From Corynebacterium mendelii (GTDB lineage Bacteria > Actinomycetota > Actinomycetes > Mycobacteriales > Mycobacteriaceae), in NCBI RefSeq assembly GCF_017307055.1, contig NZ_JAFLEQ010000008.1:228965-292964 (forward strand): a stretch of DNA of 64,000 bases, given 5' to 3'. The position numbers and the translations under genes were made by a program. The notes beneath the pieces are model-generated. The model was not told the origin of the DNA, did no database searches, and worked only from the letters and a program-made list of their open reading frames with translations. This document shows positions 10,864 through 19,837 of the stretch, piece by piece (the first letter of the stretch is position 1; each line of letters opens with the position of its first letter).

Positions 10864-11507
10864 GTGAAAAGTCTCCTGGAAAAGTAGCCCCGGATCGCCA
10901 ACACCCCTTCGCTGTCCGCGGAAAACGGACAAAACAAAAATGCATTGAAACGTGGTGATCCGGAAAGTTCATACCGAACGGCCCCGGCGGCGGAAGAGTT
11001 TTTTCCGCGCGGGGCGTGCTGCCGGATGGTAGGAACATTCCCCGCCGGAGTCGAATACGGATAGGTATTGGCAAACCGGCCCCCGACGGGTGCCACACCC
11101 GCTGTAACACCCGGGGTCAACGACGGGTGAGGGGAGAAAATAAACCCAGCGCACACCCGTGATTGAGGCCCGAAGCAGGATACGGGCGTGTATCGGCCGC
11201 CCGCCCCCGAAGGCCCATATCCGCCCGTATGGTGTGTCCATACAATCACGCATGCGGCGAATACGTATCGGTATCCTCACCCGGCGGTGGCGGGGAGCGG
11301 ATTTCGCCGCCGGGTGAGGGGGTGACCTGCCGGTTGCGGCCACCGAATGACCCACCCCGAAAAACACCCCCATTGTTCATTAAATATCTAAAGAGAAACT
11401 GTGTCCAAGATCACAGTTATGCGGGGTTGCCGGGGCGCCGACGTAAACGGGCCGGTGCCGTCTTTCGGCACCGGCCCGGGACAGGGTGGGGCATGGTTGC
11501 GCTGTGG
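10864..11507. promoter_or_regulatory. fas upstream region with repeated ATAC-N6-GTAT operators
   Basis: This 644-nt gap lies between the TetR gene and fas and contains no gene. It holds three exact palindromes of the form ATAC-N6-GTAT at 11055-11068, 11180-11193 and 11261-11274. There is one near match, ATAT-N6-GTAT, at 11217-11230 and an inverted GTATGG/CCATAC pair at 11227-11243. An AT-rich stretch at about 11376-11418 includes the palindrome AACTGTG/CACAGTT (11397-11403 and 11412-11418). On the minus strand it also has TTGGAC and TATTTA spaced 16 nt, a possible promoter. I infer operator sites for a dimeric repressor, perhaps the neighbouring TetR protein. Confidence 0.6.
11448..11478 (-). 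terminator. Hairpin terminator after the TetR gene
   Basis: A perfect 13-bp GC-rich stem (11448-11460 with 11466-11478) closes a 5-nt loop 30 nt past the TetR stop codon. On the minus strand it is followed by GTTTAC, only a weak U-tract. It probably separates the regulator from fas. Confidence 0.65.
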
Positions 11508-12221
11508 CTAGGACTGCTCCTGGCCGGTCGCCCCGCCGTCGTCTTTTTCGACCGAGGAAGCAAACAGCAGGGTCACCACCAGATCGAGAACGTCCTCGAG
11601 CTGCAGCAGGGTGCCGCGCACCTGGTAGGTGGGTTTTTTCTCGGAGAGGTAATCCCACCACACGCTGACCCCGGTGTAGCGCATGGCGATACCGATCACG
11701 GCCTGGGCCAGCGCCTCGGTGCGTTTGGTGGCCACCCGTCCGACCTCGGCGAGCATCAGCTCCAGAATGTGGCCCATGCACACCACGAACTGGCGGTTGA
11801 TCTCCATGAACTGCAGTGCCCATTCCGGTTCCCGGGCGGCGCGGGCCAGCAGCTCGTTGTGCAGCACCAAAAATCTGCGGTCCATGCCGACGCGCTGCCT
11901 GGTCTGCAGCAGAAACATCGCCACCCGGGCTTCGGTTTCGTCGTCGGTGAAGCTGAAATTGTCGGAGACAGGGGTGGTGTGCAGCTGCCGGATCCAGTCC
12001 TCGCTGACGGTGTTCATCCGGTCGATGATCTGGTTGTACTCGTCTTTGACGAGCATGGTGAACAGGGCTTCTTTGTCGGTGAAGTTCGAGTAGAAGGCAC
12101 CACGGGTAAATCCAGCGGTCGAACAGATCCGCTCCAGGGTGCAGCCTTCGAAACCGGCGTCCACAATGACTTTCCGGGCGGCATCAACAAGCTTTGCTTC
12201 GGTTTCAGCGCGGTTGTGCAT
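11508..12221 (-). CDS. TetR-family transcriptional regulator, candidate fas regulator
   Basis: A 237-residue regulator with the N-terminal TetR helix-turn-helix: LVDAARKVIVDAGFEGCTLERICSTAGFTRGAFYSNFTDKEALF, split here only by reading, spans about residues 10-53. An all-helical ligand-binding domain follows. ATG at 12221 is chosen because AGGAAGG lies about 11 nt upstream; an open frame continues 31 codons farther without support. It sits directly behind fas on the same strand, and the fas upstream region carries repeated palindromes. FasR, a TetR protein, controls fas genes in C. glutamicum. Equating this protein with FasR is inference from location only. Its own promoter region has a GTCAA-N4-TTGAC palindrome that could serve autoregulation. 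Confidence 0.85.
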   Translation of the reverse strand: MHNRAETEAKLVDAARKVIVDAGFEGCTLERICSTAGFTRGAFYSNFTDKEALFTMLVKDEYNQIIDRMNTVSEDWIRQLHTTPVSDNFSFTDDETEARVAMFLLQTRQRVGMDRRFLVLHNELLARAAREPEWALQFMEINRQFVVCMGHILELMLAEVGRVATKRTEALAQAVIGIAMRYTGVSVWWDYLSEKKPTYQVRGTLLQLEDVLDLVVTLLFASSVEKDDGGATGQEQS

Positions 12222-12282
12222 GAGGATCGGGCCTTCCTGTCGGATGCGTGACAGTGTGAAAAAACTGTCCTGTGCGAAAAGC

Positions 12283-12296
12283 GTCAACGTATTGAC
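12283..12296 (-). promoter_or_regulatory. Palindrome upstream of the TetR gene
   Basis: GTCAA-N4-TTGAC is a perfect inverted repeat about 62 nt upstream of the TetR start. One half also reads as a TTGAC -35-like element on the minus strand. It does not match the ATAC-N6-GTAT motif in front of fas. A self-operator is possible but not shown. Confidence 0.4.
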
Positions 12297-12461
12297 ATGC
12301 GCGGCAGGGTCCAATCATAACCGACGCAGCCTGCCCCGCCCGTTGCGGCCGCGGGCCGGCCGGACGGGGTGGCGGACAGGCGGTGACTGGCGCGGGTAGT
12401 GAACAAACGGGTGTGGTGTCCACAAAACCCGGCCCGTTGCGGCCTAGACTTTTCCGGTGTA

Positions 12462-12556
12462 CCTGCGGGAGCCGCCGGAAAAAAACTTTTCCCCGGCTGA
12501 GAGGGCTTTGTGTGGAGCCGACCGCCATACCTGATGCGGATCATGCCGCCGGAGGA
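12462..12556 (+). ncRNA. TPP riboswitch (THI element)
   Basis: The conserved landmarks of a thiamin pyrophosphate aptamer occur in order. GCGGGAGCC at about 12465 is followed by GGCTGAGAGGG with the CTGAGA core at 12497-12502. Then come ACCTGATGCGGATCATGCC with ACCTGAT at 12529-12535, and the closing GCCGGAGGAA. The 3' strand of the closing stem runs into GGAGGAAAGG, the ribosome site of thiO. This suggests that TPP binding hides the ribosome site and represses translation of the thiO-S-G-F operon. The aptamer is certain from the motifs; the translational mode is inferred from the overlap. Confidence 0.93.
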
Positions 12557-12566
12557 AAGGACAAGT

Positions 12567-13661
12567 GTGGTGACACCTGCCGCTTGTTGTGTCATTGGGG
12601 CGGGCCTGGTGGGCCTGGCCACCGCTTTTGAACTGGCCAGCCGGGGCCATCCGGTCACAGTCATCGACCCGGAGCCGATGTCGGGGGCGTCGCACCATGC
12701 GGCCGGCATGCTGGCCCCGGCCGCTGAAATCCAGTACGGCCAGGACAATCTGGTGCCGCTGATGCGCGCATCAATGGCACTGTATCCCGATCTGGTTCAG
12801 CGGGTGGCCGCAGCATCCGGCTGCCCGACCGGCTATCTGACCTGCGGCACGATTGTGGTGGCCGCCGATGGTGCCGACCGCAGACACCTGCGGGAACTGG
12901 CCGATTTCCAACACGCCGCCGGCATGGATGTTGAGGTAGTCACCACCCGTTATCTGCGGCAGCTGGAACCGGCGATCGCCCCGGTGGTGGCTGGTGCGGC
13001 GCTTATCCCCGGCGACCACCAGATCGACCCGCGGGTGTTCGGGGCGGCACTGATGTGCGCGCTGAAGAAACTGGGGGTGCGGTTCGAGGAAAGAAAAGCC
13101 ACCCCGGACGATCTGGGCCCCAAGACGGTGATGGCCGCGGGCCTGGGGGCGGCCGAGTACTTCCCCTTCCTGCCGCTTCGGCCGGTGTGGGGGGAGATCA
13201 TGAGACTTGATGTTCCCGACGCAATGACACCCCTTGTCACTCATGTGATCCGCGGTTTCGTCGAGGACCGGCCCGTCTATGTGGTCCCGCGCGGCAACGG
13301 CAGTGTGGTGTTGGGGGCAACCAGCCGGGAAAACCACCGGAAGTGGGGGAGTCTCGGGGGCGTGTACCAGCTGCTGCGCGACGGCATCCGGCTGGTTCCG
13401 GGACTGGAGGAATGCTCGATCAGCGACATCGGCACCGGCGGCAGGCCCGGAACACCTGATGATCTGCCGCTCGTCGGCACGGACACCGCCACCGGCACCG
13501 TCATCTCGACCGGATACTTCCGGCACGGGATTTTGCTCACCGCCCTAGCCGCCCGCCTCGGCGCCGCCCTGGTCACCGGTGACAGGCATGTGACGGGCCT
13601 GGACGACCGGGCAGTTGAATCGATACTCACCCACACCGACCCCTACCGTTGGAGCAACTGA
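12567..13661 (+). CDS. thiO: Glycine oxidase ThiO
   Basis: An FAD-dependent oxidase that turns glycine into dehydroglycine (iminoacetate) for the thiazole half of thiamin. The N-terminus has a Rossmann GAGLVG (about residues 11-16) followed by SRGHPVTVIDPEP. The C-terminal part has GGRPGTPDDLPLVG and GYFRHGILLTPA-like substrate-site motifs of the DadA/ThiO family. The frame opens at 12510, but that lies inside the riboswitch. GTG at 12567 (or 12570) follows GGAGGAAAGG and gives a product of about 364 residues, normal for the family. It heads the operon and overlaps thiS by one base in TGATG. Use of an oxidase rather than ThiH fits an aerobic actinobacterium. Confidence 0.92.
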   Translation: MVTPAACCVIGAGLVGLATAFELASRGHPVTVIDPEPMSGASHHAAGMLAPAAEIQYGQDNLVPLMRASMALYPDLVQRVAAASGCPTGYLTCGTIVVAADGADRRHLRELADFQHAAGMDVEVVTTRYLRQLEPAIAPVVAGAALIPGDHQIDPRVFGAALMCALKKLGVRFEERKATPDDLGPKTVMAAGLGAAEYFPFLPLRPVWGEIMRLDVPDAMTPLVTHVIRGFVEDRPVYVVPRGNGSVVLGATSRENHRKWGSLGGVYQLLRDGIRLVPGLEECSISDIGTGGRPGTPDDLPLVGTDTATGTVISTGYFRHGILLTALAARLGAALVTGDRHVTGLDDRAVESILTHTDPYRWSN

Positions 13662-13873
13662 TGGACAACACAATCACAATCACCCTCAACGGCGAGACGA
13701 CGGTCATTGCCGCACACACCACGGTGGCCGGCCTGATCGATCAGCGCGGCATCAGCCCCGATGGGACGGCGGTCGCGGTCGGCGAGACTGTGCTGCCCCG
13801 GAGCCGGTGGAAAGACAACCGGCTCAGGCCGGGCGATACCGTCGAAATCCTCACCGCGGTGCAGGGAGGCTAG
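13661..13873 (+). CDS. thiS: Sulfur carrier protein ThiS
   Basis: A 70-residue ubiquitin-fold carrier that ends in the required Gly-Gly (LTAVQGG). ThiF adenylates this end, which then carries sulfur as a thiocarboxylate to ThiG. The start is the ATG at 13661, which overlaps the thiO stop codon (TGATG), with GGAG 6 nt upstream. An in-frame ATG 12 nt earlier lies within thiO and is less likely. The stop is 3 nt before thiG, so translation is probably coupled through thiO-S-G-F. Confidence 0.95.
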   Translation: MDNTITITLNGETTVIAAHTTVAGLIDQRGISPDGTAVAVGETVLPRSRWKDNRLRPGDTVEILTAVQGG

Positions 13874-14683
<810 letters not shown>

Positions 14684-14685
14684 CA

Positions 14686-15813
14686 ATGGGAAAAATACAG
14701 CCTCTGGTCAGTGACGCCCGCGCGGCGGCGGTTGAATTATCGGCAGCCGAAAAGCGCCGCACCGCCCGGCAGATGGTGCTCGACGGGTTCGGCGACATGG
14801 CGCAGAAAAGACTGGCCGCCGCCCGGGTGCTGGTGGTCGGTGCCGGCGGGTTGGGCAGCCCCTGTGTGATGTCGCTGGCCGCCGCAGGGCTGGGGCATGT
14901 CACCATCGCCGAAGACGACACCGTCGACTATTCCAACCTGCAGCGCCAGATCTTGTACGGGGTGGATGATGTGGGAAAAAACAAAGCCGACACCGCCCGC
15001 GCGCGTCTGCTGGCCATGGCCTCGGACATGACCGTTGCAACCCCCGGCCGGATGACCGCCGCCCGTGCGGCGGAGATGATTGCCGGCCATGATCTGGTCA
15101 TCGACGGCTGCGACAACTTCGCCACCCGCTATCTGTGCGCCGATGCCGCGGAAATCGCCCGTGTGCCGGTGGTGTGGGGTGCGGTTTTGCGGTATTCCGG
15201 CCAGCTGGCGGTCTTCGGGGTGGACGGCTTTCCGGTGCTGCGGGACATCTACCCGTCACCGCCGCCACCGGACAAGCGTCCCAGCTGTGCGGCAGCCGGG
15301 GTGTTGGGGGCGACCACTGCTGTCATGGGTTCGCTGATGGCCACGGAAGCGATCAAACTGATCACCGGTATCGGGGAGCCGTTGGTGGGCGCGATGCTGG
15401 TCTATGACGCACTGTCCGCGCGCACCCGCATATTTCGTGTGGGATGTGATCCGTCACGGACCCCGGTTTCAGCCCCCGGCACCGGGCCGGTGGTCCACCT
15501 CGGCGCGGCGGATTTCCGGCGGTTCGTATCCGCGCCCGGACATGTGGTCATCGATGTCCGGGACGCAGCCGAGATCACCCCGGCCACCACTGTTGACGCC
15601 GCCGGCGGGCGCCGTGTGCAACCGGTGGCTGATCTTGTCGCCGGGGGACTTGCATCCCTTGATCCGCCCCTGCCGGAGACCACGGAAGCGATCTGTTTCT
15701 GCTGTGCGTCCGGGGTGCGCAGTGCGGCTGCCGCCGAAGCCGTGGCAGAAGAAGCAGCCGGGAAAGGTATCCGGGTTTTCTCCCTTGACGGTGGAATCAC
15801 CCCGCGGCCCTGA
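14686..15813 (+). CDS. thiF: ThiF-type adenylyltransferase with C-terminal rhodanese domain
   Basis: An E1-like enzyme that adenylates the ThiS C-terminus. The nucleotide-binding fold has VLVVGAGGLGSP near residue 47, followed by DDTVDYSNLQRQILY and GKNKADTARARL. A conserved Cys stands in RPSCAAAGVLG. From about residue 265 a rhodanese domain follows (HVVIDVRDAAEI), with the active cysteine loop CASGVRS near 340, so one chain combines activation and sulfur transfer as in MoeZ/MoeB-rhodanese fusions. A role in molybdopterin or other carrier activation is possible too, but the operon points to thiamin. Its last 17 nt overlap thiE on the opposite strand. Confidence 0.9.
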   Translation: MGKIQPLVSDARAAAVELSAAEKRRTARQMVLDGFGDMAQKRLAAARVLVVGAGGLGSPCVMSLAAAGLGHVTIAEDDTVDYSNLQRQILYGVDDVGKNKADTARARLLAMASDMTVATPGRMTAARAAEMIAGHDLVIDGCDNFATRYLCADAAEIARVPVVWGAVLRYSGQLAVFGVDGFPVLRDIYPSPPPPDKRPSCAAAGVLGATTAVMGSLMATEAIKLITGIGEPLVGAMLVYDALSARTRIFRVGCDPSRTPVSAPGTGPVVHLGAADFRRFVSAPGHVVIDVRDAAEITPATTVDAAGGRRVQPVADLVAGGLASLDPPLPETTEAICFCCASGVRSAAAAEAVAEEAAGKGIRVFSLDGGITPRP

Positions 15814-16456
15814 AATTGGCCAGTGCTTGTCGTGCCTCGGCCGCCGGATCGTCGGCATCCATCAGGCTGCGCACCATGGCGCAGCCGGCGATACCGGTGG
15901 CCGACAGGTCGGCCACATCATCGGCGGTGACATCACCGATGGCGATCACCGGCAGTGTGGTGGCGTCAACAATCGGCCGGTAGCCTGCCACCCCGAGGGG
16001 CGGCCTGCCGGAGTTTTTGGTCGGTGTCGGCCGGAACGGCCCGCAGCCGAGGTAGTCGATGACCCCCGGGTTCCGGTTGAGCAGCTGCTGCGCCTGCCGG
16101 ACAAGATCCAGTGTTCCGGTGGTCAAACCGATCAGCGCATCCGGACCCAGCATCGCCCGGGCCGCGATGGGCGAGAGATCATCCTGGCCCAGATGCACCC
16201 CGTGGACCGGGGCACCGGCGGCCCGGGCGGCAAACGCCACATCAGCCCGGTCATCGACCACCGTCACAGCCGTGGGATTGGCCCGCCGGACAGCTTCGGC
16301 CACCGCCACGGTAAAAGCGGTCAGCTGCCTGGCTGTGGCATCTTTGACCCGCACCTGCACAATCCCCGCCCCGGCCGCGGCAACCGCGGCCGCGGTAGCA
16401 ATGGTCGTGTCATCGGTTCCCTTGGTCACCAGATACAGCCGGTAGTCGGGGGTCAT
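15797..16456 (-). CDS. thiE: Thiamin-phosphate synthase ThiE
   Basis: A 219-residue TIM barrel that joins HMP diphosphate and thiazole phosphate to thiamin monophosphate. Motifs include VQVRVKDATARQLT (diphosphate site; the usual Q-R-K series is recognisable), VDDRADVA, GVHLGQDDL, CGPFRPTPTK and IGDVTADDV. It is the only thiamin gene here on the minus strand, converges on thiF and overlaps it by 17 bp. I see no THI element in front of it. It lies 79 nt behind fdhF and may be partly cotranscribed with it. The ATG at 16456 is the only good in-frame start, with GAGG about 12 nt upstream. Confidence 0.93.
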   Translation of the reverse strand: MTPDYRLYLVTKGTDDTTIATAAAVAAAGAGIVQVRVKDATARQLTAFTVAVAEAVRRANPTAVTVVDDRADVAFAARAAGAPVHGVHLGQDDLSPIAARAMLGPDALIGLTTGTLDLVRQAQQLLNRNPGVIDYLGCGPFRPTPTKNSGRPPLGVAGYRPIVDATTLPVIAIGDVTADDVADLSATGIAGCAMVRSLMDADDPAAEARQALANFRAAG

Positions 16457-16535
16457 GGAAGGTCACATCCTCATCACATATTTTTCCTCCCCGGCTTGCG
16501 GTCAGCCGGCCGGGGGCAAGGAAGACAAGCGCTGT

Positions 16536-18836
16536 TTAACGCCCCTGGCCTTCGGGGACGAAATGGATCACCATCGCCTTGAACCCGGGGGTGTTGGATT
16601 CCCGGGCCACCAGGTGGCGGTGCACCAGCGGGTTGGCTTCCGGCATGTAGGCGGCGGCGCATCCGCGGGCAGTCGGGTAGGAGACCAGACGGAAGGAATT
16701 GACCCTCCTGGTTTCCCCCTTGTACGTGGAGATCACATCGACCATGTCACGGTCGTTGAACCCCAGCGTGGCCAGATCATCCGGGTGGACCAGAATGACC
16801 CGGCGGGCATTGTCGATGCCGCGGTAGCGGTCATCCAGGCCGTAGATCGTCGAATTGTACTGGTCGTGTGAGCGCATGGTCTGCAGCAGCAGGTGGCCCT
16901 CGGGGCAGGGCAGCCACTCGAACGGGCTGACGGTGAAATGTCCCTTGTTGGCTGCGGTGGCGAACTGGCGCTTGTCCCGCGGCGGGCTGGGCAGCTGGAA
17001 GCCGTTGCGCTGGCGCACCCGGGTGTTGAAGTCGTCGAAACCGGGAATGGTGCGTTCGATGCGGTCGCGGATCACATCGTAGTTGTCGGCCATCGCCTGC
17101 CAGTCGATGTCGAATCTGTCGCCGAACACGGCATCCGCCAGACGGCACACAATCACCGGCTCGGCCAGCAGATGGTCACTGACCGGATCCAGGCGGCCCT
17201 GCGAGGAGTGGATCATCGACATGGAGTCTTCGACGGTGACGAACTGCGGCCCGGCGGCGTGTTTGATGTCTTTGTCGGTGCGCCCCAGGGTCGGCAGGAT
17301 CAGCGAGGTTTCCCCGTGGACCACATGCGACCGGTTCGGCTTGGTGGACACATGGATGGTCAGCTTGCATTTTTTCAGCCCCGCCTCGGTGTGGGTGGTA
17401 TCCGAGTTCGCGGACGCGAAGTTCCCGCCCATCTGCATGAACACATCGACTTTGCCCTCGTAGAGGGCGTTGAGCGCCATCGTTGAGTCGTAGCCGTGGC
17501 TGCGCGGGCAGGTGATGCCGAATTCTTTGTCGGTGGCGGCCAGAAGCCACTCCGGCGGGGCTTCCCAAATACCCATGGTGCGGTCGCCCTGCACATTGGA
17601 GTGCCCGCGCACCGGGCAGGCACCCGCCCCGGGTTTGCCGAAGTTGCCCTGCACAAGCAGCAGGTTGACGATCTCTTTCAGGGTGTTGACCGACTGCGGT
17701 TGCTGGGTCAGCCCCAGTGCCCAGCAGATCACCGTCGCCTTGGAATCGGCCAGCATGCGGGCGACTTTCTCGATTTCTTCCCGCGTGAGCCCGGTGGCTT
17801 TTTCCGTCGCCTCCCAGTCGATGGTGGAGCGGGCCGCCGCATACTCATCGAAACCGGCTGTCACCGAGTCGATGAACTCGCGGTCGACAATGGTGCCGGG
17901 GGCTTGTTCTTCCCATTTCAGCAGCAGATGCCCGAAAGCCTGCAGCAGCGCCAGGTCGCCGCCGACGCGCACCTGCAGGTATTCGTCGGAGATTTGGGCG
18001 GGTTTACCCAGCATGCCGGTGGGTTTCTGCGGATCCATGAACCCCTGCAGCCCGGCTTCCTTCAGCGGGTTGACGGCCACAACTTTTCCGCCGTTTTTCC
18101 GGCAGGTCTCCAGGGCAGAGAGCATCCGCGGATGGTTGGAACCCGGGTTTTGGCCCATCACCAGGATCAGTTCCGCTTTGTGCAGATCCTCCAGATGCAC
18201 GGTGCCTTTACCGACGCCGATGACCGGGTTGAGGGCTTTACCGGTCGACTCGTGGCACATATTCGAACAGTCCGGCAGGTTGTTGGTGCCCACACACCGG
18301 GCAAACACCCCGTAAAGGAACGCCGTCTCATTGGCGGTGCGCCCCGAGGTGTAGAACACGCACCTGTCCGGATCGGTGGCGTTGATGTGGTCGGCGGCCA
18401 GCCGGAAAGCCTCCGCCCAGGGGATCGGCGAATAGTGGGTGTCACCCGGGCGCAGCACCATCGGATGGGTGATCCGGCCCTGCTGGCCCAGCCAGTAGTC
18501 GGTTTTGTCGGCCAGCTCGTCAATGGAGTAGGCGGCCCAGAAATCCGGTCCCGCGGTACGGGTGGTGTTTTCCTCCGCGGCGGCTTTGATGCCGTTTTCG
18601 CAGAACTCGGCGGCTTTGCGGTGCCCCAGCGGATCCGGCCAGGCGCAGCCCGGACAGTCGAAGCCGCCGCGCTGGTTGATGCGGTGCATCGATTTCACGG
18701 TGCGCACCACACCGGACTGGGTCAGACCACGGTGCATGGCGGTGACAACGGCCACGGGACCTGCGGCAGCGTCTCCCGGTTCGCTGACTTTCAGATTGTC
18801 CTCGTTGATTTCCTCGACGGGGGACTTGCGTGTCAT
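16536..18836 (-). CDS. fdhF: FdhF/YdeP-type molybdopterin oxidoreductase, formate dehydrogenase
   Basis: A 766-residue cytosolic bis-MGD enzyme of the FdhF/YdeP alpha-subunit family. The homologue in C. glutamicum is needed for formate oxidation. An N-terminal GGFDCPGCAWPDP has Cys61 and Cys64, the short cysteine motif typical of this branch. Then come TSGRTANETAFLYG and DCSNMCHESTGKAL, followed by VMGQNPGSNHPRML. VRGHSNVQGDRTMG and MGGNFASANSD mark the cofactor and substrate regions. The C-terminal part (about 650-760) is the molybdopterin dinucleotide-binding barrel with RSHDQYNSTIYG. No signal peptide is seen. It overlaps fdhD by 4 nt (ATGA). The physiological electron acceptor is not evident here. 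Confidence 0.88.
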   Translation of the reverse strand: MTRKSPVEEINEDNLKVSEPGDAAAGPVAVVTAMHRGLTQSGVVRTVKSMHRINQRGGFDCPGCAWPDPLGHRKAAEFCENGIKAAAEENTTRTAGPDFWAAYSIDELADKTDYWLGQQGRITHPMVLRPGDTHYSPIPWAEAFRLAADHINATDPDRCVFYTSGRTANETAFLYGVFARCVGTNNLPDCSNMCHESTGKALNPVIGVGKGTVHLEDLHKAELILVMGQNPGSNHPRMLSALETCRKNGGKVVAVNPLKEAGLQGFMDPQKPTGMLGKPAQISDEYLQVRVGGDLALLQAFGHLLLKWEEQAPGTIVDREFIDSVTAGFDEYAAARSTIDWEATEKATGLTREEIEKVARMLADSKATVICWALGLTQQPQSVNTLKEIVNLLLVQGNFGKPGAGACPVRGHSNVQGDRTMGIWEAPPEWLLAATDKEFGITCPRSHGYDSTMALNALYEGKVDVFMQMGGNFASANSDTTHTEAGLKKCKLTIHVSTKPNRSHVVHGETSLILPTLGRTDKDIKHAAGPQFVTVEDSMSMIHSSQGRLDPVSDHLLAEPVIVCRLADAVFGDRFDIDWQAMADNYDVIRDRIERTIPGFDDFNTRVRQRNGFQLPSPPRDKRQFATAANKGHFTVSPFEWLPCPEGHLLLQTMRSHDQYNSTIYGLDDRYRGIDNARRVILVHPDDLATLGFNDRDMVDVISTYKGETRRVNSFRLVSYPTARGCAAAYMPEANPLVHRHLVARESNTPGFKAMVIHFVPEGQGR

Positions 18837-19729
18837 ATCCGCTCCTGGTCTGTTGTGGGGCAGTCGTCACCCCGGGTGAGGTTGATGATTTTCTGTGTGT
18901 GCGTGTACACCGTGGCCCGGTCGCCGCGGGAAAACCCGACCAGTGTCAGGCCCGCATCAGCGGCCAACTGCACGGCCAGTGATGACGGTGCACTGACCGC
19001 GGCCATGACCGGGATACCGGCCAGCACACACTTTTGCACAAGTTCGAAGCTGGCTCTACCGGAGACCTGCATGATCGTCCCGGCCAGGGGAAGCCGGTCG
19101 GCCAGAACCATCTCGCCGATGACTTTGTCCACCGCATTGTGCCGGCCCACATCTTCGTGGGCGGCAAGCAGACGACCGGCCCCGTCAAACAGTCCCGCCG
19201 CATGTAAACCACCGGTGGAATCGAAAAGCCGCTGGTGCCGGCGCAAGGAATCCGGCAGGCCGAGCAGAAGGTCACGGTCGATGACCGGGCCGGTGGGATC
19301 AATGGTGAATTCCGAGGTTTTGCGCACCTGGTCAATCGAGGTTGATCCGCAGATACCGCAGGCAGAGGTGGTGATCACCCGGCGGAAATCCACCGCGCAG
19401 GAATCCAGCGACGGGATGGTCGCATCCACCACGTTGTAGCTGCGGTCCCCGTCGGGGCCGGGATTGTTGCTGCAGTAGCGCAGCGAATCGATCTGCTCTG
19501 CCCGGGTGAGGAAACCTTCGGCCACCAGGTTTCCGGCGACGAGGAAAAAATCATTGCCCGGGGTGCGCATGGTCACCGCCAGCTGCTGGCCGTTGACTCT
19601 GATCTCCAGCGGCTGCTCACCGGCCAGGGTTTCCCGGCGGATGGTGGACGTGCCGTCTGCGCGCAGCACAGTGGCCCGGGTGCGGGTGGTGATCCGCCGC
19701 CCGGGTGTGGTGCCAGCTGCCGACGACAT
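18833..19729 (-). CDS. fdhD: Formate dehydrogenase accessory sulfurtransferase FdhD
   Basis: A 298-residue protein that passes sulfur to the molybdenum cofactor of formate dehydrogenase. The diagnostic CGICG (CxxC) loop occurs in TSACGICGST, and the second half has AAHEDVGRHNAVDKVIG and SGRASFELVQKC. It precedes fdhF with a 4-nt ATGA overlap, so the two are translationally coupled. The start at 19729 has no Shine-Dalgarno sequence. TAGAAT ends 6 nt before the ATG, which suggests a leaderless transcript. Its promoter lies back to back with that of the deoC-like gene. Confidence 0.95.
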   Translation of the reverse strand: MSSAAGTTPGRRITTRTRATVLRADGTSTIRRETLAGEQPLEIRVNGQQLAVTMRTPGNDFFLVAGNLVAEGFLTRAEQIDSLRYCSNNPGPDGDRSYNVVDATIPSLDSCAVDFRRVITTSACGICGSTSIDQVRKTSEFTIDPTGPVIDRDLLLGLPDSLRRHQRLFDSTGGLHAAGLFDGAGRLLAAHEDVGRHNAVDKVIGEMVLADRLPLAGTIMQVSGRASFELVQKCVLAGIPVMAAVSAPSSLAVQLAADAGLTLVGFSRGDRATVYTHTQKIINLTRGDDCPTTDQERI

Positions 19730-19800
19730 AGGTGCATTCTACGTGTGGGCGAAGATGTGCGTGTACGGGGCCTATAGATGCTGGTTGGCAAGGATGGCCG

Positions 19801-19837
19801 GTGACAGAAGCCGACACGGTGGCTTAGGCTTTCGACT
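19801..19837 (+). promoter_or_regulatory. Leaderless promoter of the DeoC-like gene
   Basis: GTGACA (19801-19806) and TAGGCT (19825-19830) are spaced 18 nt, close to the sigma-A consensus. The -10 element ends 7 nt before the ATG at 19838, which places the expected start of transcription at or next to the start codon. No Shine-Dalgarno sequence is present. Confidence 0.6.

Noticed and set aside
10864-10932. Longer N-terminus of fas from ATG 10932
   Set aside because: The extra 23 residues match no FAS-I start and lack a ribosome site, while GTG 10863 has AGGAGA at good spacing.
16457-16535. Possible second TPP riboswitch before thiE
   Set aside because: Neither the CTGAGA nor the ACCTGAT landmark occurs here on the minus strand. 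Only a short GC hairpin is present.
17496-19439. A 647-codon plus-strand frame opposite fdhF and fdhD
   Set aside because: Shadow of the two genes; both have full sets of family motifs on the minus strand.
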